From positions 33,032,497 to 33,096,496 of the forward strand of contig NC_080670.1 in the NCBI RefSeq assembly GCF_030247195.1: DNA of 64,000 nt, read 5' to 3'. The translations under genes and the position numbers were made by a program. Positions 10,401 through 22,994 of the stretch are shown one piece after another (position 1 is the stretch's first letter; each line of letters begins with the position of its first letter). The notes under the pieces are model-generated. The model was not told the origin of the DNA and did no database searches. It saw nothing but the letters and a program-made list of their open reading frames with translations. The stretch is from Topomyia yanbarensis. Its lineage: Eukaryota; Arthropoda; Insecta; Diptera; Culicidae.

Positions 10401-12619
10401 AATATATCTCGAATTCTGATTGAACGATTACGTCGATATAAGGAATATTATAAAATATCCTTAAACTTTCTCGATAACATTATTGAAGTTTAATCGTTCA
10501 CAAACCGTCCCAAAAAAGTCAAAAATCTAAATGTGAAAATGACATTTCCACATTTAGTCACATTTCTCGTAGATCCTACAGCTCCTTTATAAATTGATTT
10601 AAAAATAAAAATATTTTTTATGGAGATAATGGAATAGTACTATTACTTTTAAATTACAATAATGCTATTACTTTTGCAGACTGTGTCCCAGCTGCAGCGA
10701 CCATCAGAGTCGCCAGAAACCCATCCGCTCATAGCACGTTTCCTCCCAGTTTATCAGCCAACTCTCGAGAAGGAAAGCAAACGACACTGTCACGCTAGAG
10801 TCGGCAACCTTTCGTAACAATTTAAAGCTTTTAAGATGCTCACCGATGGCGGAACCGGCCGGTCATCCACTCCGCTGTCATTGAGATAAATAGCTGGCAA
10901 TCCTCAATAAAAGCTAATTATCTTCATTCTTCCGAGAAGATCCTGCCGGTCTGTGCCAGTACCGTCATCATCGAGTTCGCTGGTTTCGGTGTTGGATTTT
11001 TCTTCCGGCTTGCGTCTATGAAATACGCGGGTCCTGATGAAGGAGGAGGAGGCTGGAAAGGAGACTGAGCGCGAGCCAAACCGAGAAGTAGCGAAGGGGG
11101 GGGGACCATTGAAAAGGACGTAACTTTGTTTGCTAAAGTTACAATTGAATTTACGACCAGCTTTTTCTAGGGCAGCCGTAGCGCGCAAAGTTCCAAAAAT
11201 TACTCGCTTTCCTGGCTCTGTGCAATGTTTTTGCAAAAAGCATTTCTTTGATAAAGCTTTTAAATGGTTGTAAATTCAATTTTGAAGAGTTATTTTTTGC
11301 ATGGGCTGCTCTTGTAGCCAAATGTTTCTCGAACAGTTGTCGTCGTTGTGACGGCGAGTTCAGGAATGAATGTTATACAGACTATTAACCGGAACATTTT
11401 CGTGGCTAAGGTCAGTTTCGGCATTCGACCAGCTCGAGATAGTCACAGATTCGAAAAGTAGGATTGGCCCCTAATGTACCGACCTCCTGATCAGTCAGAC
11501 TACCGTTTGACAGGTTTCATTGTTCATTCAGTTATATTTCGAAGTGAGTCGTAATTGTCGTCTGCCGAGCCACTCTAAAAAGTAACTCGAAAAGTTTTAC
11601 GGGCGTCCGTTTTATGGCACTCCACCTACAAACCAACCACTATTGAATTCAAACCAGAACTGGCAAAAGTCACATTCCGTACCAGTTTTATTACTGACCC
11701 ATAAAACTAGGTGCGAATTGAAAAAAAACTCCCCCATAACAGTATTCACTTGCCATGAAACGATCTGCTCTCAGCTTTAACAGAAGTACCGAGATTTTTC
11801 AATTAAAGCTAAATTCATGTGTTTAATTTTCACCGAATCGTACGGTGTTCTTCTGCCCTGAGCCGATATCGGCTAAAATGTGTCCTTCGGCTGGGAAACA
11901 ATCTGCGGAATTCCCACTGCCAGCGCGCTAGTGGTCAAATTCCGGGATGGACGGAAAAAGCTATAAAATTTCAATTATTGTAGGAAAATATTGAAAATTT
12001 TAACGCATGAATAAATCTGACAAACTCCGCTTTCCTTGCGGGCAGCATTTTCCCTTCCGGCTGTGAAACAAGAGCAAGTGTCGGTCCTCGGGTTTGTTGG
12101 AAAAAACTGAAATATTAGAATTTCCCAGAAGTGAAGAATGTTTGCGGGTGTTGGCAAGGAGGAAGATGTGAATATTAATTACGATTTTCATGAGAGCGCT
12201 GTTTTAAGTGCTACTGGCGTTGCTGCTTCATTTCGAACTGCAAATTGGATGTGGTCTATGTTCTCGTAGTTCACTTGTTCGATATATAGGTAGATAGGTA
12301 GGTAGACAGGATGAGTGGACCGACTGCAAAATGGAAAGTTAAGTGGGAAATTAGCCGGGCTGTCCAGGAAGCTTGATGACGCTGGTTTCAAAGAGTCTTA
12401 GTCAAACGAAATTATATATGAACTATTAGTAACAAGGAACCGCGGGACACTTATTTTAATGTGTTCCCTAGACTAAGCTTTATAGAATGATGTTAATTAG
12501 TGGTTGTAATACATATTGAGAACTAACTAATCAATACACAAAAGGGAAAATTTGAGTCAAACCAAATATTTGATTCAACGGCATACAATACCTATTTTCA
12601 AACTAGATTTGGCGGTTAA
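10401..12619. other. unassigned DNA
   Basis: Open frames at 10,904-11,236 (minus) and elsewhere are short and have no recognisable domain. I see no repeat structure that I can define. Confidence 0.4.
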
Positions 12620-12748
12620 AACTCATCTCATCAGTAACTGGCACCAACCAGATGTTTAGACGGTCACACAAGACATGTGAGTTTTTGGATTGAGTATCTA
12701 ACTGGTTGTCAAGGCGGTATCAGCTACTGATGAGATGAATTCGAAACA
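12620..12748. repeat. D-family short palindromic element (copy 3)
   Basis: TCATCTCATCAGTAACTGG and CACCAACCAG on the left are mirrored by CTGGTTG and CAGCTACTGATGAGATGA on the right, giving an inverted repeat of about 20-30 bases per arm. Confidence 0.55.
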
Positions 12749-12750
12749 TA

Positions 12751-13128
12751 CACTCAGGCAAAAAACACAGCGAATTTCATAGGAATATCGCATAAGTTTT
12801 AGCCACGAGCAGCACGTGTATGTAAATCACTACATTATCTTATCAAACGGCATTTATTTCATCAAATCGGTTTGCTATGATTTTATGTTCCATAAGACAT
12901 CTTTGAATTATCGTAAGACAATATTATACATTTCTCTTATGTTTATGAGAATCATAAGATGATCGTATGAAATTCTAACGACTGGCATATGCAATAACTT
13001 ATAAAATGTTAAGGTAATCATAAAAGTCCTATGTTTCTCATATTAATCTTATGAAAACATAGTTTTGTTATTTTTCTTTTCATCATAAGATAAATCTTAT
13101 GAATTTCGCTATACGTTTTGCCTTAGTG
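12751..13128 (+). mobile_element. TA-flanked MITE (Tc1/mariner-type ends)
   Basis: The 378-bp element begins CACTCAGGCAAAA and ends TTTTGCCTTAGTG. Inverted ends extend inward for about 30 bases (CAGCGAATTTCATA against TATGAATTTCGCT with small gaps). TA occurs immediately outside both ends (12,749-12,750 and 13,129-13,130), the target preference of IS630-Tc1-mariner elements. There is no transposase. The interior is rich in CATAAGA/TCTTATG words on both strands. It sits at the edge of the D-family piece. Confidence 0.8.
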
Positions 13129-13325
13129 TAAAAAACCTGTCTTAGCTTTAACACTCCTAGCACCAAACCGAAATATATGCGGAGCCTCAAACCTATCTCC
13201 ACTACTCAACCACACTGACTATGAAAACAGATGAGGAATTTCCGCACGGCGGAGTTCTATCATCCTTATTGTGGTCATTAGTTGTAGACAAGCTATTAAA
13301 ATCATTAACTGAAATGGGATCGGAA

Positions 13326-13420
13326 GTGATTGGATTCGCATGATGTTGTGATTCTCGCAATGTCCTCGTTATGTTAATGAGGACATTGCGAGAATCACAA
13401 CATCATGCGAATCCAATCAC
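13326..13420. repeat. perfect hairpin, 42-bp arms
   Basis: Arm 13,326-13,367 (starts GTGATTGGATTCGCATGATG) is the exact reverse complement of 13,379-13,420, with an 11-base spacer GTTATGTTAAT. No mismatch is visible in 42 bp. Confidence 0.9.
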
Positions 13421-14642
13421 AAGTTCAGAATGGGGCGTGAGAATATGAGAGGTAGAATTATATGTTACACTGTAAAAATACAGTTCGTTGTAACTTTTTT
13501 GTCTAGAAGCTCATTCAAAATATCTAGTATTCTTCCTTTGGTATCAGGCAGATGATAAATATTTTCCTCTATGAAGACATGACATTTTGCGATTATGAAT
13601 ATTTTAGTATCTGTATTTTGATTACAAATTAAGTTTGATGAGTTTTTCTAATTACGATGTGCGATAAATTGCACGATAGTTTTTTTTTTTTCAAAAATTT
13701 AAAGATGTTGCGCACCATACAAGCAATCTGAACTTTTTGCGTAACACAATTGTATACCTGATTAATTACATAAACACAACGATAAGTTGCACAATCACTT
13801 GAGAAAAGGAAATTGACCTCCTATTCATTCATGAAACTATTTGTGTATTCAAAAACTAGCTTGCACAAAAACTAATGGCGTTACATTCGAAGGTTTGGTT
13901 GGGTTACTGTGATTGTTTCCTGGTTATGTTTACTTTTTGTTATGAGGCTTGATCATAATTTGGGATACACTGGTTTGTATAAACTACATCAACTAAAAGG
14001 ACCTACAGTTAAACGGTGTTCATGATTTCAGGACCTTAATCATAAGTTTCGTTATTACAATTCACGTTTTCGAGATGTTCGAATATTCTTTTCATAGGAG
14101 ATTTTTCAGGCAAAGTGTGATTTATGTTCATGATTCCAGGATCTTAGTCACAATTTTTGTAATTTATACGCACGTTTTCGTTATATTTTATTCTTGAGCT
14201 TACTATCGTATTTTAAACGTGGAGCAACTTGACCCATGTTCATGAAATCAGCAGTTTTATCATGATATTTGTAATTTCTTTTCGCCTTATCGTGATATGT
14301 TATTTTTTGGTTGGCTCCGGGTGTTTTACTCCGAGTAATGTGAAAATATGAACTGTCTTGTTTCGTGAATTATATTACGAACACCACTTCTGGCTCCTTG
14401 ATGCATTTTTGGTACTCGGTGCACTTTTCGATTTCTGTCCAGACATCACAGTGAACCTTCTCAAATGAATAACGATGTTCGTAGCCCTAATTGTTTTCTT
14501 ATATCTACTTATATCTATCTTATATATAGTACTTGATATTGGTCGCACTAGCAGCGGTACTCCATGAAAAAGGTCATAGAACAAAAATGATACAATGAAA
14601 AATATTCCAACCTTTGTGAGGTGCATAATATTAAAAATTATT
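13421..14642. other. unassigned DNA with degenerate repeats
   Basis: Around 14,010-14,260 a motif of the type GTTCATGATT-CAGGA-CTTA...CACGTTTTCG recurs two or three times at roughly 110-120-bp spacing and resembles the 95-bp array further right. Otherwise I see nothing. Confidence 0.4.
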
Positions 14643-14653
14643 AGGGATATCTT

Positions 14654-14819
14654 TTTTTTTATTTCAATTATAGAGGTTTTAACCTTAAGGTCATTCGCCT
14701 CTTCGGGTTAGAAAAATCTCTTAGGAAACATTTCTAACCCTATGTGCGGGGTCGGGACTCGAACCCAGGTGCGCTGCGTACAAGGCAATCGATTTACCAA
14801 TACGCTACGCCCACTCCAA
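14654..14819 (-). mobile_element. tRNA-derived SINE
   Basis: Read on the minus strand, the element begins with a tRNA-like head containing an A box (complement of 14,796-14,807, TAGCGTATTGGT) and a canonical B box (complement of 14,754-14,765, GGTTCGAGTCCC). It ends in an A-rich tail, seen as the T-run at 14,652-14,661. An 11-bp direct repeat AGGGATATCTT flanks it (14,643-14,653 and 14,820-14,830), as expected for LINE-mediated retroposition. It resembles the Feilai-type SINEs of Aedes, but the name is tentative. Internal Pol III transcription is expected. Confidence 0.85.
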
Positions 14820-14869
14820 AGGGATATCTTCTAAATATTACAAACCCGCAAAATAGATCGTGAAGAATA

Positions 14870-15735
14870 TACTAGTTATCATGAAACAGTTCACGAATAC
14901 TTGTATAATATTTTATAATTTCGTGAACTATTTCACAAGCAGGAATGGTCAGTCGTGGCTATTATACTATGAATCATAAACCAGCTCACTTATCCATGAA
15001 TAATAATTCATGGTTTTATGAACCATTTCAGGAGCACGAATGGTGAGTTGTGACCGATAAATTTTGAATGAGGAACCATATGATTTTGTGAACTATTTCA
15101 CGAGAATGAATGGTGATTCGTGACTAATATAGTATGAATCATGAACTAGCTCACATATACATGAATAATATTTTGTCAATTTGTGAACTATTTTACGAGC
15201 ACGAATAGCGTGTTGTGACTAATACACTAGGAATAATGGACAAGTTCACAGATACATAATTAATATTTTATGATTTTGTGAATCATGAGCACTCATGATG
15301 AGTTTTGACATAAATTAGTAAATCATGAACCAGTTCACAATCCGTGATTATTTTGTGATTTTGTGAACTATTTCGCGAGAATAAATGGCACGTCGTGAAT
15401 AATAAACATACATGAATAATATTCTATGATCTTGTGAATTATTTTACGAGAATGAATGGTGAGTCATGACCAATTAACTAAAAATCATAAACCAGTTCGC
15501 GATCGATGAATAATATTTTATGATTTTGTGAATTATTTCATAATAATGAAGGGTGAGTCGTGTCTAATATACTATGAACCATGAACCAGTTCACGGATCC
15601 ACAAATAATAGTTTATGATTTTGTGAACTATTACACGAGAATGAATGGTGAGTCGGGACTAATAAATTGAAAATCATGAACCAGTTCACGGATACATGAA
15701 TAATATTTTCTGATTTTGTGAACATGAACATGATT
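14870..15735. repeat. minisatellite, 95-bp unit, about 9 copies
   Basis: The unit contains TGATTTTGTGAACTATTTCA, GAGAATGAATGGTGAGTCG and AATCATGAACCAGTTCACGG. Successive TTGTGAAC sites at 15,086, 15,181, 15,276, 15,526, 15,621 and 15,716 show a 95-bp spacing, with shorter units (85 and 71 bp) around 15,361-15,432. The last two or three units are the most alike. Confidence 0.88.
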
Positions 15736-15739
15736 TTTG

Positions 15740-18700
15740 TTCATTGTCCTGTTTTTGTAAGCTTAAAACGTGGCACTTTATTCACGAATTTGGGAACAAT
15801 ATTTTTTCGTGTACTGTTTTTAATCAGATTGACAGCTGATTTGATAGAAATTTCAAAATCACCGACATTTTCGCACCATTAATTTGAGAATTGATAGAAC
15901 TGCAGCGATACTGTTTGCATTGCATGCAGTTTTAGGGCAATCGTGTCGGAAGTTCCTTAAGTAGTTGTGAAAACCTAATTATTTGAAAGTTACTTTATCT
16001 GCGTCTTAGGAAGTGGCTAAATAAAGTTACAATGAACCTTTTCTATCGTTTCGTTTTCGTTCTTTGGTTTCGGGCAGCTTTACTACAGTTTATCGGCTAT
16101 TTACACTTTACTGAAGGACCTTAACTAATGATCAGCAAATTGGAACGTATTTGTTTCAACATTATATGGGCCTTCTTGGTCGTAGATTTGGGGCAAAAAT
16201 ATTTATTTTCCTTCAAATGACAAACGTTGCGAGGAAATATTCTCTCAAATTCAGGACAACCTGTATTTGAGCATAAATTAGTTATAGTTTTCTTAAACTA
16301 TAAATATGTTGCATGTTTTCTGCTCGGCAGTAAAAACCACAAACTATGTATATAAAAGAAAAACTAGCAAAGAAAAGTAATGAAATAGTCTCGACAAAAT
16401 CATCCAGGCTACTAAACAAACCGAAGCTACAACAGAAAACTCAATTGTATTTATGAAGAAAATATGAAATAATTTTGAGCGGCCCAAAATTTAATGCACC
16501 GAATGCTTTACTTTGTATGACGGATACATAAAGTTCTACTTCCTTGTCAGAATACGATCCAACGAAACTGAATAAGAATCCAACCACAACCGCTGTCAAA
16601 ATGAACTGACAGTGGTTGGGGCCAGAACAGGACCCAACGCCGGGTCCAAGCAAAAAACGGCATAAGGCGGCTCGTACTCCGATTATCATCGCGGAGAGGT
16701 AAGGGATGGGCCTTCTATATCAGAGGTGAATGGCGACATAGTTTGGCCTCATGTTGCCTAATAATAAAGCACTGATTCTCTGGGCCTTGGAAAAAAAACT
16801 TCAAAGTTTTAGCGAGTCGTATAGATTTCTTTTATTAAAAATGTAGATGCTTTTTCTTTAATTTTTTTACAGCGTAATGTTTACCAATGAAGTATTTACA
16901 AGAGACACCTTAAAAAATAAATTGCGTTACAAAAACTTTATCTGGTATGTCACAGCTGTCGATTGGTGGCCAATGTATTTTCTTTGCTGTGACGTGTGCA
17001 ATGGTGTGTGCAGCCGTAAGCCGCTGAATGGTGGTTGACTGAATAGCTCCGCACTCTCATATCGCACAAAAGTGGTGAGCGTCTCGAAAATATGTGTTTT
17101 CACTCAAACAAAAATCATTCCATAAAATAAGAGCCTCAAGCTTTATAAAACACTTACCTTTTATTTTTCATTTTAATTTGTTGCTTTAATCACGGTTTTT
17201 CCATTATAATGATTTTTGTTTTGAGAATGGCAAAACAGCGAAACACGTTGTATCTCCTTTCGACAAAGAACAAAAAATTCAGCGCTTAAATGTTAGTTAA
17301 TGTTTTAGAATAGCGGTTCCACAAATATGTACGATAGTCTGAAAATCTTGCTATTTTTTTAGAAATCGACGGGGCCCGAATTACCCCCACTGTCTTAATA
17401 GCCCCGGGTGGTCCTACAATATATGTAAAAAACGATATTTTATTAAAAAAAATTAAAATTAATTCATTTAAACAATCAGGATCCTAAAAGAAGAACGCAA
17501 ACGAAATAAACTGGCCACCCAGAGCGTACCGCAATTTAGTTACACACTCTCTCTTTCTCTTCGCTCAATCATCAACGCATGCGCAGTAAGCACACATGTG
17601 TGCAGTGTATTGAACGGCTGAACCTGTGCACCTTCGGCGTTCATTCGTTCGTTTATCTGTGGTCGCTTACTGTTCGGTTTGTTTGTTTACGCATTCTTAT
17701 ATTTTGTTTAATATTATGCAGCGAAATATATTGCGTCCGCATTATCCCTTTTCTGAAAGATTTGATTGAAAGCTTATCATAACTCGGATGTTTACAAAAG
17801 TTTATAAAAGTGATTTTTCGTAGGTATTGATATTCTAAATACAGATTTGATGGCGATTCACGCGATAGCGTCTGACTTTATCAAAGTGAAGAAAGTGTTC
17901 GGCCTTCCACATTGAGTGCAATTGTATGTGCGGTTTAACAAATCTAACTAATAGTCCGTTTATAAAAAGTTCTACAAGAGGATTAACATTGAGTGTAAAA
18001 GAGTAAAGTATGCACCGATATCGTGACGCGGCTATTTTGGACGCGGGTTGTGTGTCGTGTGGAGGAATAACAAGAGAGTACGTATGGACAGAGTTCATTC
18101 GTTTTTCGGATGAATCAACGATGATGGCGTAGAGAAAATTAATCTTCAACGTTGTTTACGATTGTTAGTGTCAGAGGTTTTGAATTAGGTAATTAGTTGT
18201 GTATTTAAGAAATGTTCTGTATGTGAAAATTCTGTGAAACAATAGAAATGAGTGTAGCTAGCTTGTTTTTGACACAGGAAAAATATGAAAAAATAGATTT
18301 GAGGGAGCTGACTGAGTTGCTAGCTGTTCACTTAAGTAGGTATTAAGAATTTACAAACTCTAGCCGGATTACAGTTGATTAATTATTTTCATGATTCGAA
18401 TTTTATTTACATTGCTTATTAGATCCAGTAGTAGCCATAATAAACTTTGAATATTCCAAGATGGCACATTTCAAATTCTTTCTCAGCAAAAAAAAATATT
18501 TCTTGTAATAATATAATTGAAAACAAAAAAAAATAGTAAAAGTAAAAGTTTACCGCTCTTCGCGAGGGCAATCAATTCATATTGTAAGTAATACTTTATA
18601 TCCAATAGACGAGACCAATAATCAAAATAAAAGTTTTATTTTAAACTAAACGTATGGGTTGCTCCTACGAACACGATTTTTTTCATGACTACGACTTTTT

Positions 18701-19129
18701 TTCAATATAGAGAATAAGCAGAAGGTAGAGTTTTTGATCGTTAGTAACTTTTATTATACTGAACGGAATTACACAATATTTGCACTAATCAATCGGAAAA
18801 TCGCGCATCGATTTTGCATTAAATTTTTGAAAAACAATGCTAAAATTGGTGTTTAGAAACTCTTTCGGAAGCGATGCGGGAAACTGAAATTTGTAAGTTT
18901 ATTTTAAACAGAGCCGTCAATATGGAGCACCTATGAGACTTAATCAAATATTAGGAAGTTTCCGTTTCATTCATCGTTCGCTAGTCGAGAGAGAAGCACG
19001 TTGACGTACGATCTGACGCTGTGATAATAATTTTCGTCGCCCATATAAAGTTGCACACGCATTTTTGTACTTGATTCGGACCCCAAGCCTCGAAGTCATA
19101 AGGTCAGCTCCGCTCAAAAATGATTATAC
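15740..19129. other. unassigned DNA
   Basis: No gene, RNA or defined repeat recognised in 3.4 kb. Frames at 17,579-17,782 (+) and 17,835-18,149 (minus) have no recognisable domain. Confidence 0.4.
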
Positions 19130-19348
19130 GATGATCCCCAAATCTTCAACCCTTGATTTCTTCAACTTCGCAAGCCTTAAAATCTTTGAGTCCTCACGTT
19201 TTTAAGTCTTGAACTCCTCAACCTTCAAAGTCCACAAGTAATCACGAGCTCAATTACTGATATCTTCAAGTCGTCACATCCTTCACATTCATAAATTACC
19301 AAATCCTCGAATCGAAAGGAATCACTCCGTATCAAACCGGAAATGTTC
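19130..19348 (+). repeat. degenerate CTTCAAGTC-type tandem repeat, source of the 100-bp copy
   Basis: Words such as AATCTTCAACC, AAGTCTTGAACTCC and TCTTCAAGTCGTCAC recur at short irregular spacing, giving a weak minisatellite. Its right part (19,249-19,348) is 98% identical to 21,421-21,520. Confidence 0.6.
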
Positions 19349-21261
19349 CCATCTGTTCGTATTAGTCCAGAAGTTAATTCAATGACCAGCAGTAACGATT
19401 TGACTAATTAACGCACAGTTCTAGACATGCTCTTCTTCCCCTATCAATTCCAAGAAAGCGTCCAGTGCACAATACGAAATCCACCAAACTCTCCATCTAT
19501 TTTCCGTTAGTACGAGTAGTAGTCCTCAGTACATATTGTTGTCCTATTTTACGCGTCGTCGTCGTCATCGTCCCAACCCCTACCAATCCGGAATCCGTTT
19601 CACCTCACCTGAGTGGTTAGCGATAATAGGATTATCTCGCCACTCGGTGTATCATTAACTCTAATGGCATGCAATTACGAACCGTTTTGCAGTACGACGC
19701 GACCCGTTCCTCCTTCCCCGGTCCGGCAGTCTAAATGTACAACATCCAGAATTGTTTCACCACCCATTTTCCCTTCAGCAAAGGGCTCCAGTCGACAGAT
19801 CCTGTGATGGGCGATACTCATTAGTCTTCAACTTCTTTTGAAATCCGTATAGTAACTATTGCAATGGCGATGATGATGATGATGATGGTGGTGGTGATGA
19901 TGATGGCCATTCAGTCGATAGATAGTCAGTGGGCTATGGGCCGGTTCAGGTGTAGATGTTGGCAGTGGGGGAAACCCTTAAGTAATTCCCAGCAATCACT
20001 CCCCAGGTACTGAAGTGTTTTCGGCCACCGACAATCAAAAGGATAGGTGTAGGGAGGTATTATCTTCCATTATTGGTCTGATGGTGCCATTCAACAGCGG
20101 CATGATGAGACGATTAGCGGTTCGGGGACGATTGCGATGCGGTAATGTTTGTGGATCGTACCGGGTGGAAATTCCTTCCGGGCGGTATCTAAGTGGGTCA
20201 TTCCACGGGGACATTTATCCGTTTACAGTCAGAGAGGGCTTTGATGGTGGGTTTCCCTGCTTGATTGCATGTTTTTTCGGGTTGAATCAAGGCACGAATG
20301 TCCTTAGGTTTAGAGATTTTAATAAAATGGATGGTGTCAGATTTACGGGTACGATTTTTATTGATGCATTAGTTTCTCCGAAGCTCTTTGCCGCTTTGAC
20401 ATCAATAAAAAGTGTCTCATAAATTTTTCAAACTGTGCAACTGTGCCACACATCACATCGAAAAGCTTTCGCCGTGGGTGGTTTTATCTAGACAGGAAAC
20501 TTGACTCCCGTGCTACTTACCTCTTGGTTGCGCAGGAGGGAACAGAGAATCACTTGAAAAAGTTGATGGCATTTTCATGACCCCCGGAGATGTAGCAGAA
20601 CATGACGCTACTGATGGACGAGGTCTGGTTTACCCAATGATTGATACATTGAACACCCACCGGCTTACGGACTGGCGGATAAATGCTATTTGTAAGGGCG
20701 GAAGTTTATCGCAAACTACAGGTAAGGGGGCGTGGCGGTTGTGGATATGGTTTGTTCACGTGGGATTATAACAGCGATTCAGAAGAGGATTTAGTTTTTT
20801 TTAGTGCGAGTTACGTAAGCGTAGTAAAATAAACAACTAGCTTCCTACACAAACGCCTACATCACATATTTCATTTTCAATCATTTTACGAGTCCACAGA
20901 AGCCATTGAGAGTCCGCTCCGCCTTTTTAACTTTCTCATACTTTACCACTCAAATTATAAATGTACTGCTCTAATCGGCAATACAAACCCGATACGATGG
21001 AAGATTCAAAATGATAGAAAGTTCTTAACGTAATAGCTAAGCGAATGACTGCAAAATTTTCCGATCAAAATTAACTACTTATCAGACCACTCACCGGAAA
21101 ACCTGATAGTTGCTTTATTTTCGTGATAATAAATAAAAGTGTCGGTGGACAAAATCAATTTTTCTCCGCTGAGCAGAAAACCACTTTGGTCAGCCTGGAT
21201 ATAAAACCTATAACTAAAATACTTATGGGATATGCGTATTCTTGCGAGACATCACGCTCAA
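19349..21261. other. unassigned DNA with a GAT/GGT simple repeat
   Basis: A trinucleotide tract (GAT with GGT interruptions) lies at 19,868-19,906. The 135-codon frame at 20,015-20,422 (+) has no recognised domain and I do not support it as a gene. Confidence 0.4.
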
Positions 21262-21362
21262 CTAGAGGATCGTGTCTCCTGTTTTAGAGCTAGCTTAATC
21301 CTGGCTCTAAGTTAGTTTAGGATTCTGATGAGACGAAATCGAAACGCAATTTCCATAACTAT
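21262..21362 (-). repeat. E-family MITE end (partial, inverted)
   Basis: GATGAGACGAAATCGAAACG followed by CAATTTCCATAACTA is the reverse complement of the E-family end. The preceding AGCTAGCTTAATCCTG also matches. Confidence 0.5.
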
Positions 21363-21420
21363 TTAAATGTCAAAATATTCACTTTATTAGCAAGATAACC
21401 GAAAACAAGGTAGATTAGAC

Positions 21421-21520
21421 CTCAATTACTGATATCTTCAAGTCGTCACATCCTTCACATTCATAAATTACCAAATTCTCGAATCGAAAGGAATCACTCT
21501 GTATCAAACCGGAAATGTTC
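21421..21520 (+). repeat. 100-bp duplicated segment between 14-bp direct repeats
   Basis: This is a copy of 19,249-19,348 with two C/T differences, in the same orientation. It is bounded by AAGGTAGATTAGAC at 21,407-21,420 and again at 21,521-21,534. The source copy is not flanked by that repeat. There are no inverted ends or poly(A) tail. Confidence 0.9.
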
Positions 21521-21534
21521 AAGGTAGATTAGAC

Positions 21535-22481
21535 TTGTTTTGTAATATTTATTATGAGCGCCAGCAAGGCAGGGGAGTAACTCATCAACTATTCTCCGAC
21601 GGATTTATTTATCCGGAGAAATTGTTTGAGTGGCAATATTTTTCCATGCGTAAATTTGAGTTTTTATTGTCGAAGTTGTGAGCTATCTGGATTCATTAAC
21701 TCATGGTTTTCAGCACAGTTTTACGTGCAGTTTCCTAGTGTGAAGTTGCACACTTTTACAATGATTCCGTGTAATCAGCTGTGGGGTAATGGCGTTAGCG
21801 AAATTTACTGCGCTACAAAGCACAACGTTCTCGTGTCAGTAAAAAAAAGGTAATGAAAAATCTACATCCAACATTTCAACGTATCTAAATACTAAATAAA
21901 ATTCACACGTGCTATTCGATGTCTAACTGAACTGCGAGCAGCCACCATCATCACCATAAATGCCATCATCATCCGAGAGAAGAATAAAACATACCAAACT
22001 GTGAAAAGCTATCCCTGGTTCCGAGAAACGAATGCGGTTTTAAACAGTCCATGGCAATGGAAAGTTTTCGCGGGCGGATGGTTGTTTCTATATTATTTTC
22101 AGCAAATTTTCAACACTACAAAGTGGAAACTTTTGCTGCCCATCGAGACTGCGCTGTTTAGCTGTGCGGCTACCTACTTTCATGGCCAGAACACATTCCG
22201 TTACGCGAGTGTTTTTAACTTTGATTGCAGCAGCAATTCAAATTTAATAATTTCGATGAACATTTTATTGAAGGACTATTGAAAACCGCAACATAGTCCG
22301 GGGTTGTAAACGAATTTAATCGAAATGTTTTACTAACTTACTTGCCCACCGCCAAAGCTGTTATTGTTCGCAAATGCACATACATTGTGTCGGTGCATAA
22401 GGGCGAGAACCCCGATAATTCCTTTTCAATTCAACGTTTTTTGACGTAGGACTACGATGCGACATTAAATGCTTTTATAAA
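21535..22481. other. unassigned DNA
   Basis: Short frames (21,626-21,853 and 22,001-22,282, plus) show no recognisable domain. Confidence 0.4.
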
Positions 22482-22890
22482 AACCTGTTTTAATCCACCT
22501 AGCGGTGCAATTGTGCCTTTCTCATTTCTCCAAACTATGGCACGGAGGCTGTTTATGTTCAACATAATTGTGGAAATGTCCATTACATTCTTAGTACACT
22601 TTGCACTTATACACAATGGCTTGCCAGCCACGAACTTGATGAGCTACGTGTCGACGGTGAAACACTTGAAACAAAAAAATATCATACTTCATTAGCCTAA
22701 TCAGCATTAGATCAATGTTATCTGCTTGTTAACTCATTTTTTCATGCGGGGGTGGGTGTGTGAGGAGGGCGAAAGTCCCAAGAACGAAGGACTCCCCAGC
22801 TTAAATTGGTATGCTTTGTGATATAGTGGTGGTTCAAAGATCGGGTTGAAAAGGAGGGGTATGAGGGCTGATTGGGGAGGTGTGAATGTG
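22482..22890. repeat. dispersed mosquito repeat (copy 2)
   Basis: It closely matches 337-760, from AAAACCTGTTTTAATCCACC to GGAGGGGTATGAGGGCTG, then diverges, so this copy lacks the right end seen in copy 1. Confidence 0.7.
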
Positions 22891-22994
22891 AAATTAGCAG
22901 GAATTTTAACATTTTTAGCTATAATTAAATGACTTAGCCTTACAATATGTTTGGCAAAGTTGTTTTGCAAGGTCCTTCTTTTTGTTTAAACAGA

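Noticed and set aside
14740..14819. A functional tRNA gene
   Set aside because: A and B boxes are present, but the sequence has an A tail and an 11-bp target duplication, so it is a SINE.
20015..20422. 135-codon plus-strand frame as a gene
   Set aside because: No domain, no splice or promoter support, and such lengths occur by chance in a 64-kb window.
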